From: Aeromicrobium ginsengisoli
GTDB taxonomy: Bacteria; Actinomycetota; Actinomycetes; Propionibacteriales; Nocardioidaceae
Assembly (NCBI RefSeq): GCF_004134905.2
Contig: NZ_SDPQ02000002.1
Coordinates: 1 to 64,000 of the forward strand
Direction: 5' to 3'
Length of the DNA: 64,000 bases
Below the pieces are notes generated by a model. It saw nothing but the letters and a program-made list of their open reading frames with translations, had not been told where the DNA came from and did no database searches. Every line of letters starts with the position of its first letter. Within the stretch, counting starts at the first letter, position 1. Of this stretch, positions 34,655 through 45,724 are shown piece after piece. The translations under genes were made by a program, and so were the position numbers.

Positions 34655-35971
34655 TCAGCGCATCGTCAGCCTCAGGGGGGCCTTGTCGCCCGGGACGTTC
34701 GTGATGTTGCGCAGCTTGTTGGGCGACGGCGCCTCGGCCGTGACCGCATAGCGCTGCAGCACCTCGCGCAGCACGACGGTGCCCTCCATCAGCGAGAACG
34801 CGGCGCCGATGCAGCGGCGTACGCCACCGCCGAACGGGATCCACGTGTTCGGCGCGACCTTGTCGACCGTGAACCGCTCGGGCTTGAACAGGTGCGAGTC
34901 GGCGAAGCTCGCCTCGCGGCTGTGCGACAGCATGATCGACGGTGTGACGGTCGTGCCGCGCGGCAGGTGACGACCGGCGACGACCTGGTCGCTCTGCAAC
35001 GTACGGGCGACGAAGTCGATGATCGGATGCAGCCGCATCGACTCCTTGAGGCAGGCCTCGAGGTAGGCGTCATCGCCCGTGTCGGCGGCGTCGAGGGCGC
35101 GCGCGTGGATCTCGGGATTGCGGCCCAGCTCGTGCAGCGTCCACGACAGCGCCGAGGCCGTCGTCTCGTGCCCGGCGAGCAGCAGCGTGACGAGCTGGTC
35201 GCGCATCTCGGCATCGGTCAACGGGGTTTCGACGGGCTCAACCGACGAGGAGCTCGTGGCACCGACCCGCAGCAGCCGCGAGAGAACGTCGTCGCGTCCG
35301 TCGAGGTCGTGCGCCTCGCGCCGCTCGGCGATCTCGGCATAGAGGAGCTTGTCGACCTCCTGCTGGTTCTTGAAGTAGCCGCGCCACGGCGGCAGGGCGA
35401 ACAGTCGCGGGTAGGACCAGGCGAGCAGCATCTTGGCGTCGATGTTGACCATGCGGTTGACCTTGGGCCGCAGCACCGCGAGGCGTGACTCGTCGGTCAC
35501 GCCGAAGACGACCTGCAGGATCACGTCGAGGGTGATTGCGTTCATCCGGTCGAGGGCGATCACGGTGTCGCCGTCGTGCCACGAGTCGACCTCGACCTTG
35601 GCGATGGCCTCGACGAGCGGCTGGTAGGCCCGCATCGACGGACCCGTGAACGCCGGCATCAGCAGCTTGCGGGCTCGCTGGTGCTCCGCATCGTCGGTCA
35701 ACAGCACCGAGTGCTCGCCCATCACGGGCTTGAGGATCTCGTTGCCCTTGCCGGCGTGGAACTGCGACGGGTCGGCGGCGAAGATCTCCTTGATGTCGGC
35801 CGGATCGCTGAACACGACGAGCGTACGAGGGCCGGGCAGGATCTTCAGGGAGAACGTGTCGCCGAACTCCTCGTGATAGGCCGGGATCGTCCCGGCGCGG
35901 TCGCGCAGGAACTTCCACGTCATCCTGGCGGGCGAGAGCGAGGGCCCGGCCGGGATGTCGTACGTCGTCAT
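34655..35971 (-). CDS. cytochrome P450
   Basis: A 438-residue bacterial P450. Hallmarks are the I-helix AGHETTAS, the K-helix ExxR in LKESMR, and heme-binding FGGGVRRCIG with Cys387. ATG 35971 overlaps the stop codon of the upstream Baeyer-Villiger monooxygenase gene by four bases, so the two are coupled. An acidic/serine loop around VGATSSSSVEPVETPL is encoded by a REP-like repeat embedded in the gene (35225-35243). The substrate is probably a hydrophobic ketone, sterol or terpenoid. An open frame extends upstream to 36085, but that part lies within the monooxygenase gene. Confidence 0.9.
   Translation of the reverse strand: MTTYDIPAGPSLSPARMTWKFLRDRAGTIPAYHEEFGDTFSLKILPGPRTLVVFSDPADIKEIFAADPSQFHAGKGNEILKPVMGEHSVLLTDDAEHQRARKLLMPAFTGPSMRAYQPLVEAIAKVEVDSWHDGDTVIALDRMNAITLDVILQVVFGVTDESRLAVLRPKVNRMVNIDAKMLLAWSYPRLFALPPWRGYFKNQQEVDKLLYAEIAERREAHDLDGRDDVLSRLLRVGATSSSSVEPVETPLTDAEMRDQLVTLLLAGHETTASALSWTLHELGRNPEIHARALDAADTGDDAYLEACLKESMRLHPIIDFVARTLQSDQVVAGRHLPRGTTVTPSIMLSHSREASFADSHLFKPERFTVDKVAPNTWIPFGGGVRRCIGAAFSLMEGTVVLREVLQRYAVTAEAPSPNKLRNITNVPGDKAPLRLTMR
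35225..35243. repeat. REP-like repeat inside the P450 gene
   Basis: GGTTTCGACGGGCTCAACC has the core TTTCGACRGGCTCAA also present in the intergenic copy at 43579-43599. Its outer arms GGTT/AACC replace CCTT/AAGG there, so arm pairing is kept while the bases differ. Read in the P450 frame it encodes VEPVET within a serine-rich loop. Confidence 0.55.
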
Positions 35972-37434
35972 GCCGTCTTCTCCCAGACGAAGTCGGGCGC
36001 GTTGACCTTCCGCGTCTCCCACCAGTACTGGAACGTGAACTTGGGCCAGATCGTCCGGTTCTTGCCCTGGCTGTCGAGGTACCACGACGTGCAGCCGCCC
36101 TGCGTCCAGATGCCCTTCTCCACGAGCCGCTGGATCTCCTCGTTGAAGTCGTCCTGCGCAGCCTGCGTCGGCTCGGCCGAGACCGCGCCGCGGCGATCCA
36201 TCTCGTCGAGCATGCGGACGATGAACTTGGTCTGCTGCTCGATCATGAACACCACCGAGTTGTGGCCGAGAGCGGTGTTGGGGCCGAGCATGAAGTAGAG
36301 GTTGGGGAACCCGTGGATCGTCATCCCCATGTAGGTCTCGACGCCCTGCTCGCGGAACTGGGTCGCGAGGTCAACGCCGTTCTTGCCCTTGACGTCGAGG
36401 TAGTCGAACGCGTCGATGACGTGGAACCCGGTGCCGTAGATGATGATGTCGGCCTCGTGCTTGACCCCGTTGCCGTCGATCACGCCGTCGGCGACGATCT
36501 CCTGGACGCCGTCCGTGCTGAGCTCGACGTCGTCGCGCAAGTACGTCTTGTAGTACGTGTTGGACTGCAGCACGCGCTTGCAGCCGAGCCGGTAGTCCGG
36601 CGTCAGCTTGGCCCGCAGCTCGGGGTCCGGGATCGTCTTGTCGATGTAGCGCGTGACGATCTTCTCGGCGAACGGCAACACGTTGAGGTGGCCGTTGAAC
36701 GCGATCGCCCGCGCCTCGAGCGACCAGTAGAGCGCATTGCGGTATGCCCGGGTGGCGCCGGGGACGGTTGCGAACAGCTTCTTGCGCCACTCCGGCGTCG
36801 GCCGGTCCTTCTTGGGCAGGACCCAGGCCGGCGTGCGCTGGAACACCGTGAGGTGCTCGGTCTCCTGCGCGATGATCGGGATGAACTGGATCGCGCTGGC
36901 GCCGGTGCCGATGACGACGACCTTCTTGCCCTTGAGGTCGACCGTGTGGTCCCACTGGGCGGAGTGGAAGCGCGGCCCCTCGAACGTGTCCGCGCCGGCG
37001 ATCTCGGGGACGTTGGGGATGTGCAGGCCGCCGACGCCGGCGACCACGACGCGCGCCTCGTAGTCGTCGCCGGAGCGCGTACGGACGGTCCAGACGCTGC
37101 GGTCCTCGTCCCACTCGGCTCCGGTGACCTCGACGCCGAAGTCGATGTAGGGGCGGATGCCCTGCTCGTCGGCGACCTTGCGCATGTAGGCCCAGATCTC
37201 CTCCTGGCCCGAGAAGCTCTTGCTCCACTCGGGGTTGAGCTCGTAGGAGAACGAGTACATGTGGCTCGGGATGTCGCACTCGCAGCCGGGGTAGGTGTTG
37301 TCTCGCCACGTCCCGCCGACGTCATGCGCCTTCTCGAGGATCACGAAGTCCTCGCGGCCGGACTCGCGCAGCTTCATCGCGGCGCCCATGCCGGAGAAGC
37401 CGGTTCCGATGATGACGACATCCTTTTTGATCAT
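35968..37434 (-). CDS. flavin-containing Baeyer-Villiger-type monooxygenase
   Basis: A 488-residue class B flavoprotein monooxygenase. The FAD motif IGTGFSGMG is at residues 9-17, the BVMO fingerprint FxGxxxHxxxWD at F151-D162 (FEGPRFHSAQWD), and the NADPH motif GTGASA near 176. It should insert oxygen next to a ketone to give an ester or lactone. It is the promoter-proximal gene of an operon with the P450. A 19-bp TetR-type operator lies five bases upstream of ATG 37434. Confidence 0.9.
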   Translation of the reverse strand: MIKKDVVIIGTGFSGMGAAMKLRESGREDFVILEKAHDVGGTWRDNTYPGCECDIPSHMYSFSYELNPEWSKSFSGQEEIWAYMRKVADEQGIRPYIDFGVEVTGAEWDEDRSVWTVRTRSGDDYEARVVVAGVGGLHIPNVPEIAGADTFEGPRFHSAQWDHTVDLKGKKVVVIGTGASAIQFIPIIAQETEHLTVFQRTPAWVLPKKDRPTPEWRKKLFATVPGATRAYRNALYWSLEARAIAFNGHLNVLPFAEKIVTRYIDKTIPDPELRAKLTPDYRLGCKRVLQSNTYYKTYLRDDVELSTDGVQEIVADGVIDGNGVKHEADIIIYGTGFHVIDAFDYLDVKGKNGVDLATQFREQGVETYMGMTIHGFPNLYFMLGPNTALGHNSVVFMIEQQTKFIVRMLDEMDRRGAVSAEPTQAAQDDFNEEIQRLVEKGIWTQGGCTSWYLDSQGKNRTIWPKFTFQYWWETRKVNAPDFVWEKTA

Positions 37435-37438
37435 TTTT

Positions 37439-37457
37439 CAGATACTATCGGTATCTG
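37439..37457. promoter_or_regulatory. TetR-type operator CAGATACTATCGGTATCTG
   Basis: Seven-base perfect arms CAGATAC/GTATCTG with a five-base centre, in the short space between the divergent monooxygenase and tetR genes. The position overlaps both leaders, so the TetR protein probably represses both operons. The symmetry is seen; the role is inferred from gene order. Confidence 0.72.
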
Positions 37458-37488
37458 AGTACGATGCAAAGGGATGAAGGAGAGCTTT

Positions 37489-39482
<1,994 letters not shown>

Positions 39483-40346
39483 TCAGCGGCTGTCGGGGTC
39501 GTACGGCTGACCCGTCGGAGCCGGCGGCGACGCCACGTCACCGCGAGAGTAGTCCGTGACGCCCGCCCCCCATCGCGCCATCACGCCGTACACGTACAGG
39601 TCGTGGAAGAGCCTGAGGTTCCCGGCGTAGTTGGGGTGCACGCCGTCGTCGGTGCGGTCGCCGTCGAGCGTGCCGCGCGACGTGTCGACGTAGCGAAAGC
39701 CGGCGGCCAGGGCCTCGGCCTTGATCAGCGGGACGATCCAGGTCTTGGCCGCCGCGCCGGCGGCGTAGGGCCCGTAGGGAGCGGTGATGTAGACCGACGA
39801 ACGGCGGGTGGGCCGCAGCTCGGCGAGGCGGAGCATCGTGCGGTGGACGTCGCGCTTGAGTTGCCCTTCGGTGGTCGGCACCTGCGACCAGGCGCCGTTG
39901 CGATAGACGCAGCGATACATGTCGTTGACCCCGCCGGCGACGATCACCAGGCGCGCGGTCTTGACGTCGGCGGCGACCTCCGGCCTGGCGAGGCGGCCGT
40001 AGAACGTGGACCCGCCGCAGACCGACGTGCCGTCAGCGGCTTTGCCCCGCTTGCCGAAACCCGATCCTCGCTCGGCGTGCCGAATGATGCGGAGCTCCAG
40101 CTCCCGGCCGAGGTAGGACCACCAGCCACGGTTGGTGCTGCCGGGGATGTTGTCGCCGCGCCACGTGATCGAGTCGCCGATCACGACCATCGTCGGGGTC
40201 GTCGTGGCCTGGCTCGGAGGAGCCAGCAGAGCGCTGCCCAGCGCGACCGCGGTTGCGGTCACGACGGCAAGAGTGGTCCTGAGGATGTGGCGTGGGAGTG
40301 TGATGGTTCGGCGTCCTTGCAGGGTGATGCGTCTGTCGCACCCCAT
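39483..40346 (-). CDS. secreted SGNH/GDSL-family hydrolase
   Basis: A 287-residue exported esterase/lipase-like protein. An N-terminal basic and hydrophobic signal segment ends near SQATT. Block I GDS nucleophile is in VVIGDSITWRGD, block III GGVND is present, and block V catalytic DxxH is in DDGVHPNYAG. Two Cys residues (VCGG, RCVY) may form a disulfide. The substrate could be an acylated cell-wall sugar or a lipid. Confidence 0.82.
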   Translation of the reverse strand: MGCDRRITLQGRRTITLPRHILRTTLAVVTATAVALGSALLAPPSQATTTPTMVVIGDSITWRGDNIPGSTNRGWWSYLGRELELRIIRHAERGSGFGKRGKAADGTSVCGGSTFYGRLARPEVAADVKTARLVIVAGGVNDMYRCVYRNGAWSQVPTTEGQLKRDVHRTMLRLAELRPTRRSSVYITAPYGPYAAGAAAKTWIVPLIKAEALAAGFRYVDTSRGTLDGDRTDDGVHPNYAGNLRLFHDLYVYGVMARWGAGVTDYSRGDVASPPAPTGQPYDPDSR

Positions 40347-40401
40347 GCAACCTGATGCGCGACGGGAAATCCGGGAAATCCGGCGATCCGTCGTGTGGTC
40401 A

Positions 40402-41556
40402 TCAGGTCGACGGCGTGATCTTCAGGATCTTGTCGTTGCTGCCGTTGGACGTCGTCACGTAGAGCGCGCCATCGGGTCCCTGCACGGCACCGCGCAGTCG
40501 CCCGTACGTGTGGTTGAGCTCGGCAGGCTTCCACGTCTCGAGCAGCGTGCCGGTCGAGCTGAACCGCAGCATCCGCAGCGAGGTGTCCTTGAGCGCGGTG
40601 ACCGCCAGTGCCCCGCGCCAGCCGCCCCACCCGGAGCTGCTGACGAACGTCGCCCCGCTGATCGCCTTGGTCGGGTCGCCCGAACGCCAGCGCGCATCGA
40701 CCTGGGTCCCGGGCAGGCTGTGGTCGGTCATCGGGGAATCGGCGCCCTCGTTGTACGACGCGTCGCCGGGCTCGCGCGGCACCGGGTTCCAGCCGTAGTT
40801 GCCGCCGTTGCGCAGCAGGTTGATCTCGTCGTCGCGATAGCTGCCGTGCTCGACCGACCAGATCGGGCCGTCGGCACGCCGGGCGAGGCCCTGCACGTTG
40901 CGGTGCCCGTAGGTGTAGATCTTGCGCTTCATGAGGTTGGCGCTGGAGTGGAACGGGTTGCCCGGCACCGTGCCGCCGGTCGTGGCGTCGACCCGCAGCA
41001 CCTTGCCGCCACCGGAGAACAGGCTCTGCGGGTTGCGCCCCGTTGCGGCGTCGCCGGTGCCGATGAAGAGCATGTTGCCCGAGCCCCGGAGCAGCGCGCA
41101 GCCACCGTGCCGGCCGCTCGTCGAAGGCAGCCCGCTGACGAGCGTACGTTTGAGAGTCGCGTGCGAGAGGGTGTCGTCGAGGTGCCAGCGCACGACGCGT
41201 ACGTCCTGGGTCGTGCCGGACTGATAGCCGTGGCACGTGATGATGTCGTGCGTCGTGGCGAAGTCGGCCGGCACCTCGACCGACATCAGCCCGGTCTCGC
41301 CCGACGCCCACATCCCCGCCGGCGAGTCGAGCAGGACCCGCTCGGTCCCGCCGGGCGTGCGGAGGGTCAGCCGCTTGAGGGAGCGTTCGGTGTAGAGCAT
41401 CGACCCGTCAGGCAGGAAGGCGAGGTCCCAGGGGATCGCGAGGCCCGACCTGACGACCGTGACGTCGATCGTGGGGCGGGTCGTCGCCGCTGAGGCGGGC
41501 GAGACGACGGTGGACAGCAGGACGACCGCCATGGCCGCGAGACACCAGCGCTTCAT
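40402..41556 (-). CDS. secreted glucose/sorbosone dehydrogenase-family protein (PQQ-type beta-propeller)
   Basis: A 384-residue exported protein with a clear signal peptide (MKRWCLAAMAVVLLSTVVSPASA). The GSDH beta-propeller signatures are IPWDLAFLPDGSMLYTER, GETGLMSVEV, GRHGGCALL, TYGHRNVQGLARR and WSVEHGSYRDDEINLL. Relatives are soluble PQQ aldose dehydrogenases. No PQQ biosynthesis genes are in the window. It is followed by the SGNH hydrolase gene on the same strand. Confidence 0.86.
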   Translation of the reverse strand: MKRWCLAAMAVVLLSTVVSPASAATTRPTIDVTVVRSGLAIPWDLAFLPDGSMLYTERSLKRLTLRTPGGTERVLLDSPAGMWASGETGLMSVEVPADFATTHDIITCHGYQSGTTQDVRVVRWHLDDTLSHATLKRTLVSGLPSTSGRHGGCALLRGSGNMLFIGTGDAATGRNPQSLFSGGGKVLRVDATTGGTVPGNPFHSSANLMKRKIYTYGHRNVQGLARRADGPIWSVEHGSYRDDEINLLRNGGNYGWNPVPREPGDASYNEGADSPMTDHSLPGTQVDARWRSGDPTKAISGATFVSSSGWGGWRGALAVTALKDTSLRMLRFSSTGTLLETWKPAELNHTYGRLRGAVQGPDGALYVTTSNGSNDKILKITPST

Positions 41557-41595
41557 CGCACCAGTGTGCGCCGGGGGTGGACCAGGCGCGACCGC

Positions 41596-42087
41596 TCAGT
41601 AGCCGCCGTTGGCCTTGAAGCGGTCGTAGCTGGCCTGGATCTCGGCCTCGGCCTCGACCCGGCCGGTCCACGTGGAGCCCTCGACGGACTTGCCGGGCTC
41701 GAGGTCCTTGTAGACCGTGAAGAAGTGCTCGATCTCGAGACGGTCGAACTCGGGCACGTGATGGATGTCGCGCAGGTGCTCCTGGCGCGGGTCCTTGGCC
41801 GGCACGCAGAGGACCTTGTCGTCGCCGCCGGCCTCGTCGGTCATGCGGAACATGCCGATCGTGCGGCACGAGATCACGCAGCCGGGGAACGTCGGCTCCG
41901 ACAGCAGCACGAGAGCGTCGAGCGGATCGCTGTCGAGGCCGAGCGTGTCGTCGATGAAGCCGTAGTCAGCCGGGTACTGCGTCGCGGTGAACAGCGTGCG
42001 GTCGAGGCGGATGCGATGCGTCGCGTGGTCGACCTCGTACTTGTTGCGGCTGCCCTTGGGGATCTCCACGGTGACGTCGAAAATCAC
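41596..42087 (-). CDS. ppa: inorganic pyrophosphatase, family I
   Basis: A 163-residue soluble pyrophosphatase. Conserved residues are [23 protein letters not shown] and the signature [10 protein letters not shown] with the Mg-binding aspartates. It hydrolyses PPi from biosynthesis. GTG 42087, five bases after GGAGG (42093-42097), fixes the start; upstream in-frame sequence is the divergent leader. It is divergent from the PBP4 gene, with 75 bases between. Confidence 0.93.
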   Translation of the reverse strand: MIFDVTVEIPKGSRNKYEVDHATHRIRLDRTLFTATQYPADYGFIDDTLGLDSDPLDALVLLSEPTFPGCVISCRTIGMFRMTDEAGGDDKVLCVPAKDPRQEHLRDIHHVPEFDRLEIEHFFTVYKDLEPGKSVEGSTWTGRVEAEAEIQASYDRFKANGGY

Positions 42088-42147
42088 TGGTGCCTCCGGC
42101 TGTTGAATGTGGGGGGCGCGGGCCATGAAGGCCGCGCAACGGGTTTC

Positions 42148-42153
42148 TATAGT
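42148..42153 (+). promoter_or_regulatory. -10 element TATAGT of a probably leaderless transcript
   Basis: TATAGT lies nine bases before GTG 42163, so transcription should begin at or within a few bases of the start codon. No Shine-Dalgarno sequence precedes the gene. A -35 hexamer is not obvious. Confidence 0.45.
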
Positions 42154-42162
42154 CTGGCGCAT

Positions 42163-43572
42163 GTGCCGTCTCACGGGGAAACCAGGGTCTCGAAGCCTCG
42201 CGGCGCGATCGCGATCCCGACGCTGGTCCTCGCGCTCGTCGTAGCGCTCGGCATCGTCCTGTGGTCCCGCGGCGACCTCAACAGCCTGATCTGCGACGGC
42301 GACTGCGGGCCGGCCAACGTCATCCCGCCACGCTCGCTGACGTCCGACACGCAGCCTGCCGAGCCGGGGCCGCGACTGCCGAAGCCCGGTGACGTCGATC
42401 CGGCCAAGCTCAAGGCCGCCGTCACGCCGATGCTGGACGCCGGCGTGCTCGGCCCGCACGTCGGCTTCTCCGCCGTCACACCCTCGAACGGCACCGAGCT
42501 CGCGTCGTCGGGCTCCGGGGCGTATGTCCCGGCGTCGACGACCAAGGTGCTGACGAGCTTCGCGGCGCTGTCGCTGATCGACTCGCAGCGCCGCTTCACG
42601 ACTCGCGTCGTCGGGTCGGGCGACCGCATCGTGCTGGTCGGCGGCGGCGACCCCTACCTCGCGGTCAAGCGTACGAAGACCAGCGATCCGGTCATCCGCG
42701 CCGACCTGACGACGCTGGCCAAGCGCACCGCTGCAGCCCTCGACAGGACCGGGACGACGAGCGTCCGCGTCGGCTTCGACGCGTCGTTGTTCAGCGGCCC
42801 CGATGCCAGCCCCGCATGGGAGTCCTCGTACGTCAGCCAGAACATCGTCACGCCGGTCAGCGCTTTGTGGGCCGACCAAGGGGAGGCGAACGGCATACGT
42901 GCGAAGGATCCAGCCGCCAGTGCCGCGCGTACGTTCGCGGGTCTCCTGGAGGATCGCGGCATCACGGTCACCGGCGAGCCGTCAGCGACCACCGCGGCGG
43001 ACGACGCCACGACGCTGGCTGCCGTGCGCAGTGCGACGGTCGCCCGCATCGTCGCGACGCTGATCCGGGTGAGTGACAACCAGGCGGCCGAGGTCATGCT
43101 GCGGCAGCTGGCGATCGCGGCCGGCAAGCCGGCGACGTTCGACGGCGGCACCGAGGCCGTGACCGACGTCCTCGAGCAGGCCGACATCGACACGCAAGGA
43201 CTCGTGCTGCACGACGGCAGCGGGCTCTCGCGCCGCAACCGGATCGCGCCGCTGACCCTGGCGCAGACCGTCAACGTCGCGGCGTCGACACCGCGCACGG
43301 CACAGCTGGTCGCGGACCTGCCGGTGAGCGGGTTCACCGGCACCCTGGTCGACCGGTTCGCCAAGCTCAAGACTTCGCTCGGGACAGTCCGCGCCAAGAC
43401 CGGCACGCTGACGGGGGTCCACTCGCTCGCGGGCTACGCGCTCGACGCCGAGGGTCGCCCGGTCGTGTTCGCCGTGATGGCGGACCGCACGAGCAAGGTC
43501 GCGCCGCTCGAGGCGCAGGCCGCCCTCGACAAGGTCGCCGCTGCGATAGCCGCCTGCCGGTGCGGTCAGTAA
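42163..43572 (+). CDS. dacB: D-alanyl-D-alanine carboxypeptidase/endopeptidase (PBP4, DacB)
   Basis: A 469-residue class C penicillin-binding protein anchored by a single N-terminal transmembrane helix (about 14-34). Active-site motifs are SxxK S125TTK128, SxN S304DN306 and KTG K412TG, in family S13 order. It trims peptidoglycan peptides outside the membrane. The family's extra domain between SxxK and SxN is present (GGGDPYL). GTG 42163 appears leaderless. In-frame sequence upstream belongs to the ppa region. Confidence 0.9.
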   Translation: MPSHGETRVSKPRGAIAIPTLVLALVVALGIVLWSRGDLNSLICDGDCGPANVIPPRSLTSDTQPAEPGPRLPKPGDVDPAKLKAAVTPMLDAGVLGPHVGFSAVTPSNGTELASSGSGAYVPASTTKVLTSFAALSLIDSQRRFTTRVVGSGDRIVLVGGGDPYLAVKRTKTSDPVIRADLTTLAKRTAAALDRTGTTSVRVGFDASLFSGPDASPAWESSYVSQNIVTPVSALWADQGEANGIRAKDPAASAARTFAGLLEDRGITVTGEPSATTAADDATTLAAVRSATVARIVATLIRVSDNQAAEVMLRQLAIAAGKPATFDGGTEAVTDVLEQADIDTQGLVLHDGSGLSRRNRIAPLTLAQTVNVAASTPRTAQLVADLPVSGFTGTLVDRFAKLKTSLGTVRAKTGTLTGVHSLAGYALDAEGRPVVFAVMADRTSKVAPLEAQAALDKVAAAIAACRCGQ

Positions 43573-43578
43573 CCCGAG

Positions 43579-43678
43579 CCCTTTCGACAGGCTCAAGGGG
43601 CAATGACCCGGATTTCGAGAGGACGCTCGACCCTGGGTCCTTGAGCTTGTCGCCTGGGTCCTTGAGCTTGTCGAAGGG
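43579..43678. repeat. REP-like inverted and tandem repeat cluster
   Basis: A forward copy CCCTTTCGACAGGCTCAAGG with AAGGG/CCCTT arms (43579-43599) is followed by two perfect tandem 21-bp units in opposite orientation (43632-43652 and 43653-43673), each containing CCTTGAGCTTGTCG. The second continues into AAGGG (43674-43678). The cluster lies between dacB and the metalloprotease gene and could form a large stem-loop, as REP/BIME units do. Confidence 0.75.
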
Positions 43679-43709
43679 ACATCTCCCACGCCACGCGTAC
43701 CGTAGGCCC

Positions 43710-44756
43710 ATGATCGATTGGAAGCTCGCGCTCTCGACGGCGACGAAGCTGTCGAAGCCCGGCCCTGACCTCTCGGCGGCCGAGGTCGCCGAAGCCGTGG
43801 CCGAGCTCCGCGAGGGTGCCGCCAGGTCGGAGGGGCCGGTCCGCGAGTTCAGCGACCTGCACGCGACCTCGGCCACCGCGCCGGTCCTGGTCGTCGACCG
43901 CCCGCGCTGGGTCGAGGCCAACCTCGACACGTTCAAGATCATGATGGACCCGGTCATGGCCAAGCTTGCGGCCGCCAACAAGATGCCGTCGGGCGTCGGC
44001 CGGGTCGTCGGCGAGAAGATCAGCGGCGCCGAGCTGGGTGCGCTGATGTCGTTCATGTCGACCAAGGTGCTGGGCCAGTTCGACCCGTTCTGGGACGGCC
44101 CCGACGGCGAGGGCGGCCGTCTCCTGCTGGTCGCGCCCAACATCGTGCAGGCCGAGCGGCAGCTCGACGTCGATCCCCACGACTTCCGCCTCTGGGTGTG
44201 CCTGCACGAGGAGACCCACCGGGTGCAGTTCACCGCGGTCGACTGGATGCGCGACCACATGCGCTCCCTGCTCGACGAGTTCGTCGAGGCGACCGATCTC
44301 GACGCCTCTGCGCTCTCCTCGCTCGTCACGGACGGGCTCGGCGAGGCGATCCGGATCGCCCGCGGCGACTCCGAGGCGTCGCTGGCCGATCTGTTCCAGA
44401 ACGAGCGTCAGCGCGAGATCGTCGACCGGTTGACGGGCATCATGTCGCTGCTCGAGGGCCACGCCGACGTGGTGATGGACGGCGTGGGCCCCGAGGTCAT
44501 CCCGACCGTCGCCGAGATCCGGCGCAAGTTCACGCAGCGCCGCAAGGGCGCCGGCACGTTCGACCGCCTGTTGCGACGCCTGCTCGGCCTCGACGCCAAG
44601 ATGCGCCAGTACCGCGACGGCGCCGAGTTCGTCCGCGAGGTCAACGACAAGGTCGGCCTCTCGGGCTTCAACGCCGTGTGGGCCGAACCGGCCAACCTGC
44701 CCACCAAGTCCGAGATCCTCGACCCGTCCTCGTGGGTCGCCCGCGTGCACGGCTGA
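43710..44756 (+). CDS. zinc-dependent metalloprotease (zincin, F420-associated/DUF2342-type)
   Basis: A 348-residue actinobacterial zincin-like protein. The HExxH motif is CLHEETHRVQF, with a downstream LEGHADVVMDG that likely supplies a third ligand. It is widely conserved directly upstream of tilS and hpt in this phylum, as here, but its substrate is unknown. ATG 43710 is chosen; in-frame upstream codons lie in the REP cluster. It ends ten bases before tilS. Confidence 0.85.
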   Translation: MIDWKLALSTATKLSKPGPDLSAAEVAEAVAELREGAARSEGPVREFSDLHATSATAPVLVVDRPRWVEANLDTFKIMMDPVMAKLAAANKMPSGVGRVVGEKISGAELGALMSFMSTKVLGQFDPFWDGPDGEGGRLLLVAPNIVQAERQLDVDPHDFRLWVCLHEETHRVQFTAVDWMRDHMRSLLDEFVEATDLDASALSSLVTDGLGEAIRIARGDSEASLADLFQNERQREIVDRLTGIMSLLEGHADVVMDGVGPEVIPTVAEIRRKFTQRRKGAGTFDRLLRRLLGLDAKMRQYRDGAEFVREVNDKVGLSGFNAVWAEPANLPTKSEILDPSSWVARVHG

Positions 44757-44766
44757 GCGCAGCACC

Positions 44767-45720
44767 ATGGGCGGCGCACTCGACCCTGCGGTCGCGACGG
44801 GACGCAACCTCGCACGTGCTGCGCTGGCCGACCTCGGGCCCGGCAGCCGGATCGTCGTCGCGGTCTCCGGCGGCGCCGACTCGCTGGCGCTCGCGGCGGT
44901 GACCGCATTCGTGGCCGAGCGCGAGGCGTACGAGCTGTCGGGCATGGTCGTCGACCACCAGCTGCAGGACGGCTCCGCGGCCGTCGCGGCCCGGGCCGCC
45001 GAGCAGCTCGCCGGCCTGGGGATCCCCTCCGAGGTCGTCGCCGTCGACGTCGGCACCGCGGGCGGGCCGGAGGCCTCCGCGCGCCGGGCGCGCTACGCAG
45101 CCCTCGAACGTACGGCTGCCGAAGCGATCCTGCTGGCGCACACGCTCGACGACCAGGCAGAGACGGTCCTGCTGGGACTCGGCCGCGGCTCCGGTCCGCG
45201 CTCGATCGCCGGCATGTCTCCGGTCGACGGCGTGCTCCGGCGGCCGTTCCTGACGCTCCGGCGGGTCGACACCGAGCGCATCTGCCAGGCGTACGGGCTG
45301 CAGTGGTGGACCGACCCGCACAACAGCGACCCGGGTTACCGACGGTCACGGCTCCGCGCCGAACTGATGCCGCTGCTGGAGGACGTCCTCGGTGGGGGCG
45401 TCGCCGAGGCGCTCGCGCGCACGGCCGACCAGGTGCGGAGCGACTCCCTGTACCTCGACGATGCTGCGGCGGCCGTCGAGCTGCCCCTGGATGTCCCGAC
45501 CCTGACGGATCTGCACCCGGCCCTGCGCTCGCGGGTGCTCCGCCGCGGTGCCCTCGAGGCCGGCGCCGACGGGTCCGCGCTGACCGCCGCGCACCTCGCC
45601 GCGCTCGACCGGCTGGTCACCGACTGGCACGGCCAGGTGCGGATCGAGCTGCCCGGAGGAATCGCCTGCGTACGGGAGGGGGATTCCCTGTCGTACGTCA
45701 GGACCCCTGTGGGAGGCTGA
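44767..45720 (+). CDS. tilS: tRNA(Ile)-lysidine synthetase
   Basis: A 317-residue ATP pyrophosphatase that converts C34 of tRNA-Ile(CAU) to lysidine. The PP-loop is VVAVSGGADSLAL near residue 32. HTLDDQAETVLLGLGRGSGPRSIAGM and the downstream WWTDPHNSDPGYRRSRLRAELMP are the family signatures. Essential for decoding AUA. It lies in the conserved tilS-hpt-ftsH order. Confidence 0.93.
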   Translation: MGGALDPAVATGRNLARAALADLGPGSRIVVAVSGGADSLALAAVTAFVAEREAYELSGMVVDHQLQDGSAAVAARAAEQLAGLGIPSEVVAVDVGTAGGPEASARRARYAALERTAAEAILLAHTLDDQAETVLLGLGRGSGPRSIAGMSPVDGVLRRPFLTLRRVDTERICQAYGLQWWTDPHNSDPGYRRSRLRAELMPLLEDVLGGGVAEALARTADQVRSDSLYLDDAAAAVELPLDVPTLTDLHPALRSRVLRRGALEAGADGSALTAAHLAALDRLVTDWHGQVRIELPGGIACVREGDSLSYVRTPVGG

Positions 45721-45724
45721 TCCC

